A stretch of DNA of 5,587 nucleotides. Source: Candidatus Cloacimonadota bacterium. Its GTDB lineage: Bacteria; Cloacimonadota; Cloacimonadia; Cloacimonadales; JAFGVF01. The notes under the pieces were generated by a model. It was not told the DNA's origin. It made no database searches and was given only the letters and a program-made list of their open reading frames with translations. The stretch's first letter is position 1. The number at the start of each line of letters is the position of its first letter. Below are positions 1 to 5,587 of this stretch, in pieces. Both the position numbers and the translations under genes were made by a program. The stretch spans positions 1-5,587 of the forward strand of contig JAFGVF010000269.1 of the NCBI GenBank assembly GCA_016938155.1. The letters run 5' to 3'.

Positions 1-76
1 AAAGGAAATGAGAATGGTAGTGGGGTTCTTTCTCAAAGATAACTGAAACTGTTGATACCTTCCTCAATAAAGTCTT

Positions 77-105
77 TATATAGCTATAAGCTATGTGGAT
101 GTCAA
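77..105 (-). promoter_or_regulatory. Near-consensus sigma70-type promoter pointing left, with a dyad between the boxes
   Basis: On the minus strand TTGACA (105-100) is separated by exactly 17 nt from TATATA (82-77). It lies just past the terminator of the 1054-aa gene, so it would start a new transcript leaving the window on the left, beginning near position 70. A perfect 6-bp inverted repeat (ATAGCT at 80-85, AGCTAT at 89-94, 3-nt centre) lies in the spacer and reaches into the -10 box, a usual place for an operator. No ATG or GTG start follows on this strand before position 1, so the target gene is not seen. Confidence 0.6.
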
Positions 106-130
106 TACATTTCATTAAATTTATCGCATA

Positions 131-164
131 CATGAAGAAATAGGGCAAACATATGAGTTTGCCC
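131..164 (-). terminator. Intrinsic terminator after the 1054-aa gene
   Basis: Positions 143-150 and 157-164 form a perfect 8-bp inverted repeat (GGGCAAAC and its complement) with a 6-nt loop. On the minus-strand transcript the hairpin starts about 19 nt after the TAG stop and is followed by the T-rich tail TATTTCTTC (positions 142-134). The tail is interrupted by C, so efficiency may be incomplete, but placement at the end of the co-directional array fits well. Confidence 0.72.
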
Positions 165-182
165 CTTATTAAAAAGCTCAGT

Positions 183-3100
183 CTATTTCATCAATATCAT
201 CTTCCTGGTTTTAGTGTAGGTTCCAGCCTGCAATTTATAGAAATATATTCCGCTGGAAACGCTGTTCCCATGGTAATCAGTACCCCTCCACACGATATTG
301 TGGGTCCCGGCTGTGAAGTTAGCGTCTGCAATATTAGCAACATGCTGACCCCGAATGTTGAATATATCAAGTGTAGCGTGTGTAGTTTCTTTTAGATTGA
401 AGCTGATAGTCGTTTCCGGATTGAACGGGTTGGGGAAGTTGCCTATTAGTGATGTAGGTAGCTGAACATCCGGATTCGATTCTGTAGAAATAAAGCCCCC
501 ATCATTCATAACCATCACATCATCAACGAATAGTGCAATCGTTTGATTCGATACGCTGTGAAGGGCGACTCTTATCACCTGGTCATGAAAGTGATTCATC
601 TCAAAGCGAAATCGAGTCCATGCAAGTGGTATCTGGAGCGGGTCATTACCACTTATGAGAATGAAATCGTCAGGGTCTGAACTACCGGTAGAAACAGCTA
701 TTTCAAGCTCCTCCATGCCATATTGGGTTGAATAGGAGCGAGCCATAAAAGAAACAAAAGAGTTTTCGTTTGTTAACTGAATTTGAGGTGATATTAGCCA
801 ATCATCATTCATGTTTGAATCTGCTGCGAAACAGGCGATAGATTTACTACCGGTGTAAACAAGACTCATTGGCAGTGGGGGTGTTGAAGAATTAGGAGCA
901 AAAACAATGAAAGACATTGGTTCGTTTTCATTTGGAAAGTCAACTCCATTGTTAAATCCATAAGTGTTCTCTCCATCTAAATCAATACACTCCCAATAAC
1001 CAAAAGATGTGGCAAAGTCATCGTAATCTTCAAAGCTCTCATTAATGATTGGAGGGTCAAATTCCAGGAAAGTTACCATAATTGAGTCACTTGGAACTGA
1101 CTCTCCCATAGGACCTGAATAAAAAGCCGTTACATTATATTCATAACTTTGATTAAAGTTCAACCCGATTGCAGGATCGGAATAGAAATTGTCAGGTACT
1201 GTTTCGCTATTAACTCTCACATCATCTCGATAGATATTATATCCTGCAAGACTCCTATCTGCTGAAACAGGTGCATCCCATGTTAAGAATACTCCATCGT
1301 ATGAAATCTCATCAGATAGATTTGAGGGGGGATATAATCCCGGAGGCAAAGTATGATTATCCGTGATTACCCATAGACTATAATCGCCTGAAACTGGTCT
1401 ATCTCTATATGAGGTTCTATAAAAAGGAAAATTATACCTATCTTCAATCTTAATATAGTAGAATCCGGTTTCAGTAATATCGGCAACAATCATGGGATTA
1501 TAGTTATCAATCCAACCTATCGCATCATAGTCAATAAGATACAATGAATCTACATATTGTCCTATATTGTCAAACGGTCCAAACAATGATGCCACTATAT
1601 CCGGTGCAGAACCTGCTAAACCTTCCGTATGAATCTCTATATGTGCCGGACCAGACTGCCAGAAAACATAGTAATCATCATCATAGGAATTCGGATAAAT
1701 AGAATATTCATTCCCTAATACATCCGGCTGGATTTCAGTAGCAGTAAAAGAGGAATTATTTGAGTCAATCATTCGGCATATTCCCAATAGGTTAATTTCA
1801 TGATTAGACATGCTCCCATCATTTTGATTATAGGAGAATGCGAGGATAGCAGATTTATGACCTTCTGATGTTGGATTGAATGCAATACTTATTGTTATCT
1901 CATTACCCTCTCTAAGTCGAATTGGATAAGTATTTTGATCAATAATGCTGAATTGATTAGAATCTTCTCCTGTCAATATCGGAGGTTCCAAAATGTTTAC
2001 TATTGGTGCAATGTCATTATGTAAAACTAAATCCCGGGATGAAGCCCACTCACCAAAATCAAGGTAATTCGGGTACATGGAAGAGCAGAAAGAGATTCTT
2101 ATATTGGGTATAAATGGCGTACAATATAAAGCATAGGAAAGCTCTTCAGGATCAGGGGAAGTCACATCATAAGAACATAGACTTCTGTTATCTGGGGTTG
2201 CTGAAGCATTGAAACTTCCATAGCTATGAGGCCAAAAAGAATAAGTTTCTAATACAGCTATTACTAAATTATCAACATTATTGTAGGGAAATGGCGTATC
2301 TAAAATAATATCCTCCCAATTATCCTGAGTCCTATACGACTTAAAACCATCATAGACTTCAGTTAACTGGTTGATTGGTATCCAATCTGCATTGTTTTCA
2401 AACTCATCATTAGTCGTATGTCCCATATATATGTGCCAATGATTATTTTGCAGCAGAGGAGCTACTCCATTGTAGTGATAAGAAATTCTATCAATCATGC
2501 GATTAGGGATATTAATCTCAGACTGAAGATATATTGTTTGAGAATATGTACCTGCCAAACCATTCTCTATCGGTAAATGAGATCCCAATATACTACCATT
2601 GCCAATTGACCTGATATGATTAGCGATTGATGTTGTGAAACTCAGAGAAGTAGTTGTAGAAAAAGGTGATAGGCTATTGTATGATATAACTTTCCAATAA
2701 TAAGTAGTGCCTCTTTCCAGCCCCTGAGTTGTATAGCTTCCAGTCGTATCTGCGATAGCTCCAAAAACAACTTGTGTATTAGGGGGATACACTGAATCAA
2801 AATACAAATCATAGGTCTCGGTATTTGCTCCGAAATTCCACGAAAGGTCAATTGTCTGCGAAACATTCATTTCTGCGTTTGCAGGTAGAACATTTGTTAA
2901 TATAGATGGGGCAGGCGTATTCATTAAATTCCCATAAAAATCTGCCTCTATGTAGAAAGAATAGTAGCCATTAAAGGGAAAGCCTTGACTTTGACTATCA
3001 ACACAAATATAGTAATCTGTGTTCGCTTGAAGAGTTAGGCCATCTAATCCATGAGTAGCCTCCCACAATTGATTGTGATTTAAATCATAGATATGCACTG

Positions 3101-3347
3101 AGAAAACAGGGAAACTTGAGCTGTATGCAGCTATCATCGTATTAGTAAGTTGAACAGATGAATGTATCCTGTAAAAAGCATCATTTCCACTATCTTCGAT
3201 TGTGTCTGTTAAAAGTGAAATATCGCCTGTGTCATTATAAGGCAGTGACTGAACGAGAAGTGCATCTTCAAAAGTGTCTCCTCCAATTGCTGTAAGTGCA
3301 CTTATAATGACAAAGGAGATAAGCAGAGAAATGAATAATTTTCTCAT
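183..3347 (-). CDS. Large secreted multidomain protein with PPC-like, Fn3, choice-of-anchor D/J and C-terminal FlgD-like sorting domain
   Basis: This 1054-residue protein is probably exported and surface-bound or released; no catalytic motif is visible and no enzymatic role is claimed. Residues 1-22 form a signal peptide (MRK, then a hydrophobic run, then ALTA). Read by eye, the modules are: PPC-like beta-sandwich 24-140 (GDTFEDA, NDTGD, GNDAFY); Fn3 146-239 (ending YYWKVISYN...SFTT); a YSQTIYL/IYMGHT module about 243-420, common in large FCB surface proteins; choice-of-anchor D (ASH-like) 424-524; a second PPC-like domain 526-668 (DDDYYVF, SGDYSLWV); Fn3 669-762; choice-of-anchor J 764-946 (FEDYDDFAT, NDDWLISP, VDDVMV); linker; and C-terminal sorting domain 970-1054 starting at NFPNPFNPE and ending KMILMK. 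The ATG is chosen because AGGAGG lies 4 nt upstream and the signal peptide follows at once. It sits 62 bp downstream of a paralogue and is followed by a terminator. The reading frame is clear; the biological role is unknown. Confidence 0.93.
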   Translation of the reverse strand: MRKLFISLLISFVIISALTAIGGDTFEDALLVQSLPYNDTGDISLLTDTIEDSGNDAFYRIHSSVQLTNTMIAAYSSSFPVFSVHIYDLNHNQLWEATHGLDGLTLQANTDYYICVDSQSQGFPFNGYYSFYIEADFYGNLMNTPAPSILTNVLPANAEMNVSQTIDLSWNFGANTETYDLYFDSVYPPNTQVVFGAIADTTGSYTTQGLERGTTYYWKVISYNSLSPFSTTTSLSFTTSIANHIRSIGNGSILGSHLPIENGLAGTYSQTIYLQSEINIPNRMIDRISYHYNGVAPLLQNNHWHIYMGHTTNDEFENNADWIPINQLTEVYDGFKSYRTQDNWEDIILDTPFPYNNVDNLVIAVLETYSFWPHSYGSFNASATPDNRSLCSYDVTSPDPEELSYALYCTPFIPNIRISFCSSMYPNYLDFGEWASSRDLVLHNDIAPIVNILEPPILTGEDSNQFSIIDQNTYPIRLREGNEITISIAFNPTSEGHKSAILAFSYNQNDGSMSNHEINLLGICRMIDSNNSSFTATEIQPDVLGNEYSIYPNSYDDDYYVFWQSGPAHIEIHTEGLAGSAPDIVASLFGPFDNIGQYVDSLYLIDYDAIGWIDNYNPMIVADITETGFYYIKIEDRYNFPFYRTSYRDRPVSGDYSLWVITDNHTLPPGLYPPSNLSDEISYDGVFLTWDAPVSADRSLAGYNIYRDDVRVNSETVPDNFYSDPAIGLNFNQSYEYNVTAFYSGPMGESVPSDSIMVTFLEFDPPIINESFEDYDDFATSFGYWECIDLDGENTYGFNNGVDFPNENEPMSFIVFAPNSSTPPLPMSLVYTGSKSIACFAADSNMNDDWLISPQIQLTNENSFVSFMARSYSTQYGMEELEIAVSTGSSDPDDFILISGNDPLQIPLAWTRFRFEMNHFHDQVIRVALHSVSNQTIALFVDDVMVMNDGGFISTESNPDVQLPTSLIGNFPNPFNPETTISFNLKETTHATLDIFNIRGQHVANIADANFTAGTHNIVWRGTDYHGNSVSSGIYFYKLQAGTYTKTRKMILMK
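186..440 (-). repeat. C-terminal sorting module, copy 1 (in the 1054-aa gene)
   Basis: This is an 85-codon module encoding NFPNPFNPE through KMILMK. It aligns without gaps with positions 3413-3667. A hand count gives about 33 differences in 255 nt (about 87% identity) and 72 of 85 identical residues. Positions 394-440 (47 nt) are identical to 3621-3667, and 229-266 (38 nt) to 3456-3493. Family knowledge: such domains act as C-terminal export or anchoring signals, in the manner of type IX secretion sorting domains, or resemble the Ig-like part of FlgD. Which machinery is used here cannot be told from this window. Confidence 0.9.
510..1343 (-). repeat. Fn3 plus choice-of-anchor J block, diverged copy 1
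   Basis: These positions encode residues 669-946 of the 1054-aa protein. The order Fn3 (YNIYRDDVRVN, YEYNVTAF), the joining VTFLEFDPP, then anchor J (FEDYDDFATSFG, DGENTYGF, FMARSYS, DPDDF) is repeated in the 620-aa protein at 3731-4573. Conservation is limited to motifs and is far weaker than in the C-terminal module that follows. Confidence 0.8.
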
Positions 3348-3351
3348 TATT

Positions 3352-3357
3352 CCTCCT
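3352..3357 (-). promoter_or_regulatory. Ribosome binding site of the 1054-aa gene
   Basis: AGGAGG lies 4 nt before the ATG (spacer AATA). It is a full anti-16S match and fixes the start. The 620-aa gene has the same 4-nt spacing. Confidence 0.85.
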
Positions 3358-3375
3358 AATTTTCTTTTTTTATCT

Positions 3376-3396
3376 GGGCAGGGCTAGCCCCTGCCC
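3376..3396 (-). repeat. GC-rich palindrome in the gap between the 620-aa and 1054-aa genes
   Basis: GGGCAGGG and CCCTGCCC form an 8-bp perfect stem with a 5-nt loop, 13 nt past the stop of the 620-aa gene. On the transcript it is followed by an A-rich tract (AGATAAAAAAAG), not by T residues, so it is not a standard terminator. It could stabilise the 3' end of a processed message, weaken downstream expression, or be a REP-like element. The 62-bp gap otherwise holds only the ribosome binding site. Confidence 0.7.
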
Positions 3397-3409
3397 TAGA
3401 CGAGAGTTA

Positions 3410-5272
3410 TCATTTCATCAATATCATCTTTCTTGTTTTTGTATAGGTTCCAGCTTGCAATTTATAGAAATATATTCCGCTGGAAACGCTGTTTCCATTT
3501 GAATCTGTGCCCTCCCACATGATATTGTGGGTTCCAGCTGTGAAGTTATCTTCTGCAAGAGAAACAATATGCTGTCCCCGGATGTTGAATATATTAAGTG
3601 TTGCATGTACATTCTCTTTCAGATTGAAGCTGATAGTCGTTTCCGGATTGAACGGGTTGGGGAAGTTTGCGAATAGTTCAATGTCCTTTAATGAGACAGA
3701 TTGTTCAGTTTCAATAGGAGTTATATAATTAGTATATGCTAACAAATTATCTATCATCATCATAACTCCATTGTCAGTAATGTGATGAATGCAAAAACGA
3801 ATATCTCCTTCACCGGATTCGTCGAGGCTGAAACTGTACTCAACCCACTCTTCTGGAACAGAAAACAACTCGTTTTCTCCTATCATGGTAAAATCGTCCG
3901 GGTTGGTACTTCCATTTGAGAATCCTAACTCAAACTCTTCATTTCCATTCGCATTGGAATATGACCGTGCCATAAAAGATAAGCAATTCTCAGTATAAAT
4001 ACCTGTCTCAATATTGATGATGGGAGAGATTAACCAGTCATCACTCGCACCGGTGGCAGGGCAAAAACTTGCTGCAAATTTATCTCCCATGTAGGCAAGG
4101 GCATCCTGTAAAGGCGGGGTTGTTGACCACGGATTAAAAATAACAAATGACATTGGATTGCCTTCTCCAGGGAAATCGGTTAATCCGTCAAATTCATAAG
4201 TGTTTTCTCCGTCACCATCCACTAAAATCCAATCACCGAATGTCGTAGCGAAGTCATCATAATCCTCAAATTCTTCATATAAAAGCGGAGGATCTACCAG
4301 TACAAATGTTACTATGATTGGATCACTAGGTTCACTTTCAAGATAAGTAGGTTCAGTAACGAATGCTGTGACAGTATATTCGTAAATCTGATCTTCAATC
4401 AATCCCTCAGCGGAATCTAAATAGAAGCTGGATTCAACAGGTTCCTGATTAATTTGCACATCATCCCGGTAAACATTATAGAATATATCCTGACTATCAG
4501 TCGGGTGTAACCAGATAAGATAAATTCCTTGAAAAGCAATTTGGCAATCAAGTCCGGTTGGAGATGCAGGAACATCTCTGGTTACAAATGACCATACGGG
4601 GCAGTTAATGGCATCTCCAAGCATGTTATAGGGAATCACCTGCCAGTAATAGAGTTCATTTTCTTGTAGTTGGTCAATGCTATAAGTAAGTGTATTTCCT
4701 AAGTCCAGCATGGACAGAATGTTTGTTGGGGGATTATCGGTTCCAAGGTTTAGTTTATAACCTGTAGCAAATGGTTCTATTCCCCATTCAAGCTGTATGG
4801 AGGTAGTTATATTGAGAGCATTATCTAATGGATATACACATGGTACCGGAGATGGTGGATTTTGCCATGGGTCCATATTAAGAGTGATTGGAACAAATCC
4901 ATCATCCCAACAATCAACAGCAACATCAGTGAGAGTAATGTTTATCATTACGAAATCTCCACTGGAAATTTCTTCAATAGTTACGGTAACAACCTCGCCT
5001 ACCATCCAGGGATTTTGAAAGTCTTCACATTGAATTATTAACATCATAAATCCCATATTGCTTTCTTCAGGAGTAATAAAGAATGAATTGAATGAGTTGT
5101 TTGTCCCGATAACATCATCAGGATGGGTAATTTCCCGGACTGCTTCCCAATATACATCATCAATTTCCGGTGGATTTCCATTGGAATCCACGAACCCCAC
5201 AATTATTGTATGTTGCGAAAAAGCACTGATTGCTATTACCATTAAACACAATAAAACTATAAGTTTTTTCAT
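3410..5272 (-). CDS. Secreted Fn3 / choice-of-anchor J protein with C-terminal FlgD-like sorting domain
   Basis: This 620-residue exported protein is a shorter paralogue of the gene downstream of it. Residues 1-19 are a signal peptide (MKK, hydrophobic core, SAFSQ). Residues 21-135 form an unassigned beta-rich module (VGFVDSNGNPPEIDD, WMVGEVVTVTIEE) of a type I associate with Cloacimonadota-like secreted proteins. Then come Fn3 about 142-232 (YYWQVIPYN, WSFVT), Fn3 about 234-326 (YNVYRDDVQIN, YEYTVTAF), choice-of-anchor J 328-514 (FEDYDDFAT, DDWLISP, IDNLL), and the sorting domain 536-620 (NFPNPFNPE to KMILMK). The pre-peptidase-C, YSQTIYL and anchor-D modules of the downstream paralogue are absent. 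The ATG is supported by GGGAGG 4 nt upstream and by the signal peptide. No active-site motif was seen. Adhesion or surface scaffolding is an inference from the domain types only. The 194-bp leader upstream has mutually exclusive inverted repeats. Confidence 0.93.
   Translation of the reverse strand: MKKLIVLLCLMVIAISAFSQHTIIVGFVDSNGNPPEIDDVYWEAVREITHPDDVIGTNNSFNSFFITPEESNMGFMMLIIQCEDFQNPWMVGEVVTVTIEEISSGDFVMINITLTDVAVDCWDDGFVPITLNMDPWQNPPSPVPCVYPLDNALNITTSIQLEWGIEPFATGYKLNLGTDNPPTNILSMLDLGNTLTYSIDQLQENELYYWQVIPYNMLGDAINCPVWSFVTRDVPASPTGLDCQIAFQGIYLIWLHPTDSQDIFYNVYRDDVQINQEPVESSFYLDSAEGLIEDQIYEYTVTAFVTEPTYLESEPSDPIIVTFVLVDPPLLYEEFEDYDDFATTFGDWILVDGDGENTYEFDGLTDFPGEGNPMSFVIFNPWSTTPPLQDALAYMGDKFAASFCPATGASDDWLISPIINIETGIYTENCLSFMARSYSNANGNEEFELGFSNGSTNPDDFTMIGENELFSVPEEWVEYSFSLDESGEGDIRFCIHHITDNGVMMMIDNLLAYTNYITPIETEQSVSLKDIELFANFPNPFNPETTISFNLKENVHATLNIFNIRGQHIVSLAEDNFTAGTHNIMWEGTDSNGNSVSSGIYFYKLQAGTYTKTRKMILMK
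3413..3667 (-). repeat. C-terminal sorting module, copy 2 (in the 620-aa gene)
   Basis: This is the second copy of the 85-codon module. The differences from copy 1 cluster in the middle (QHIVSLAEDNF in place of QHVANIADANF, and the D-S-N loop); both ends are nearly invariant. Its last 39 codons are the closest match to the truncated third copy at the right edge, and the match continues through the stop codon into the gap. Confidence 0.9.
3731..4573 (-). repeat. Fn3 plus choice-of-anchor J block, diverged copy 2
   Basis: These positions encode residues 234-514 of the 620-aa protein. Motifs matching copy 1 are YNVYRDDVQIN, YEYTVTAF, VTFVLVDPP, FEDYDDFATTFGDW, DGENTYEF, NPMSFVIF, DDWLISP, FMARSYS and NPDDF. 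The anchor-J family (cleaved-adhesin-like beta-sandwich) is known from secreted adhesins and proteases; no binding site is identified here. Confidence 0.8.
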
Positions 5273-5276
5273 AATT

Positions 5277-5282
5277 CCTCCC
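5277..5282 (-). promoter_or_regulatory. Ribosome binding site of the 620-aa gene
   Basis: GGGAGG lies 4 nt before the ATG (spacer AATT). It supports the chosen start, which is immediately followed by a signal peptide. Confidence 0.82.
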
Positions 5283-5309
5283 GTTTAATTCCCCTCTTTA
5301 GAGAGTCCG

Positions 5310-5322
5310 CAGGCATAGCCTG
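5310..5322. repeat. Short GC palindrome in the leader of the 620-aa gene
   Basis: CAGGC and GCCTG form a 5-bp stem with a 3-nt ATA centre, about 38 nt upstream of the ATG. On the coding strand CAGGCTATGCCTG resembles a compact version of the palindrome at 3376-3396 (CAGGGGCTAGCCCTG). It may be a small translation-affecting hairpin or a decayed member of the same repeat family. Confidence 0.4.
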
Positions 5323-5334
5323 ACCGGGTAGTTA

Positions 5335-5422
5335 GAGGAAGTTCATCACAAAGCATGGACTTCCTTGTTAATCTTTATCGTTTCAGGAAGTCCGTTTTCA
5401 CTTCGTTCTTACAGACTCCCTG
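5335..5422 (-). promoter_or_regulatory. Leader with four segments able to form mutually exclusive hairpins
   Basis: In transcript order the segments are S1 CAGGGAGTCT (5422-5413), S2 GGACTTCCTG (5393-5384), S3 AAGGAAGTCC (5366-5357) and S4 GAACTTCCTC (5344-5335). S1 pairs with S2 over 10 bp with two G-U wobbles and a 19-nt loop. S2 pairs with S3 over 9 perfect bp, also with a 19-nt loop. S3 pairs with S4 over 7 bp. S2:S3 excludes both S1:S2 and S3:S4. The layout resembles an attenuator, but no T-run follows S4, so it could equally be a decayed repeat element. No clear promoter was found in the 194-bp gap. Confidence 0.4.
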
Positions 5423-5434
5423 GACTTGATTTAA

Positions 5435-5456
5435 GGTACCCATAAGGGGCACCCCT
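5435..5456 (-). repeat. GC-rich inverted repeat just after the partial right-edge gene
   Basis: On the coding strand GGTGCCC and GGGTACC pair with one G-U wobble around a 5-nt loop (5453-5435); an alternative AGGGG/CCCCT palindrome overlaps at 5445-5456. It lies just past the stop, the same place as the palindrome after the 620-aa gene. No T-run follows (TTAAATCAAG), so termination is doubtful. Confidence 0.5.
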
Positions 5457-5466
5457 ACGAGAGTTA

Positions 5467-5587
5467 TCATTTCATCAATATCATCTTTCTGGTTTTCGTA
5501 TAGGTTCCAGCTTGCAATTTATAGAAATATATCCCGCTGGTAACACTGTTCCCATTTGAATCTGTGCCCTTCCACACGATATTGTGG
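5467..5587 (-). CDS. Partial gene: C-terminal end of a third paralogue carrying the same sorting domain
   Basis: Only the last 39 codons and a TGA stop are in the window; the gene runs off the right edge. The visible protein begins HNIVWKGTDSNG and ends GIYFYKLQAGTYTKTRKMILMK (in two overlapping parts of the same tail). It differs from the 620-aa protein at 3 of 39 residues and from the 1054-aa protein at 4 of 39. In DNA, 113 of 121 positions match the 620-aa gene by hand count. This is the end of a FlgD-like C-terminal sorting domain, so the complete protein is very probably another large secreted modular protein, but its passenger domains cannot be seen. It ends 194 bp before the start of the 620-aa gene, on the same strand. 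Confidence 0.85.
   Translation of the reverse strand, partial: HNIVWKGTDSNGNSVTSGIYFYKLQAGTYTKTRKMILMK
5470..5587 (-). repeat. C-terminal sorting module, copy 3 (truncated by the window edge)
   Basis: This holds the last 39 codons of the same module. It is closer to copy 2 (about 93% DNA identity, counting the stop) than copy 2 is to copy 1. It shares with copy 2 the sequence just past the stop, ending in TAACTCTCGT on the coding strand. Confidence 0.85.

Noticed and set aside
1..63. Open minus-strand frame leaving the left edge, with a possible TTG start at 36-34 (RKNPTTILISF follows)
   Set aside because: It looks a little like the start of a signal peptide, but there is no ribosome binding site at a proper distance and no ATG or GTG, and only 12 codons are visible. 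The real start may lie outside the window.
52..80. Plus-strand promoter-like pair TTGATA-17-TTTATA
   Set aside because: No plus-strand gene follows, and the match overlaps the much better minus-strand promoter. In such AT-rich sequence it is likely chance.
153..395. Open frame of 80 codons on the plus strand
   Set aside because: It lies antisense to the conserved sorting module and starts inside the terminator hairpin. Its composition mirrors the real gene, and it has no convincing ribosome binding site.
3361..3396. Palindrome plus T-run read as a terminator
   Set aside because: The T-run is on the plus strand and lies before the hairpin in that direction. On the minus transcript it becomes an A-tract after the hairpin. 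Neither direction gives a hairpin followed by T residues.
3507..3998. Two short plus-strand open frames, plus a minus-strand frame at 3424-3612
   Set aside because: All overlap the 620-aa gene, which has a signal peptide, clear domains and a good ribosome binding site; they are frame shadows. The same holds for the minus-strand frame at 2642-2866 and the plus-strand frames at 4797-5018 and 5058-5288.
5273..5466. A promoter for the 620-aa gene
   Set aside because: No acceptable -35/-10 pair with 16-18 nt spacing was found on the minus strand. The gene may be read through from upstream or use another sigma factor.
186..5587. CRISPR array or mobile element as the cause of the repeats
   Set aside because: The repeats are long coding modules in frame at gene ends, without regular spacers, transposase, terminal inverted repeats or target-site duplications.

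Overview
The window looks like a stretch of an AT-rich genome from the Fibrobacteres-Chlorobi-Bacteroidetes (FCB) side of the bacterial tree. The best guess is a Cloacimonadota (Cloacimonas-like) organism. This rests on the style of the proteins: very large secreted beta-sandwich proteins built from pre-peptidase-C-like, Fn3, choice-of-anchor D and choice-of-anchor J modules, each ending in a FlgD-like sorting domain (FPNPFNPETTISF...GIYFYKLQAG...K). The assignment is from memory of the families and was not searched.

All genes are on the minus strand and are read from right to left. First comes the last 39 codons of a gene whose body lies beyond the right edge (5467-5587). A 194-bp gap with several inverted repeats follows, then a 620-aa secreted protein (3410-5272), a 62-bp gap with a GC-rich palindrome, and a 1054-aa secreted protein (183-3347). 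A good intrinsic terminator (131-164) follows the last gene. Beyond it is a near-consensus sigma70-type promoter (77-105) that points left to a gene outside the window. The three genes can be read as one co-oriented paralogue array ending at the terminator. No convincing promoter was found inside the array.

The three proteins are paralogues in a modular sense. The last 85 residues of the two complete ones align without gaps at 72/85 identity (about 87% in DNA, with a 47-nt stretch identical). The third copy is about 93% identical in DNA to the second over the 121 nt visible. The preceding Fn3 plus choice-of-anchor J block is clearly homologous but much more diverged, and the N-terminal parts are different domains. 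The pattern suggests different passenger modules joined to a common, homogenised export or anchoring tag. No catalytic domain is visible in any of them, so adhesion, cell-surface or extracellular matrix roles are the most that can be inferred.

No RNA gene, CRISPR array, transposase, defence gene or metabolic enzyme was seen. The most unusual non-coding features are the leader upstream of the 620-aa gene, where four successive segments can pair in mutually exclusive ways, and a set of GC-rich palindromes placed in the gaps between genes.
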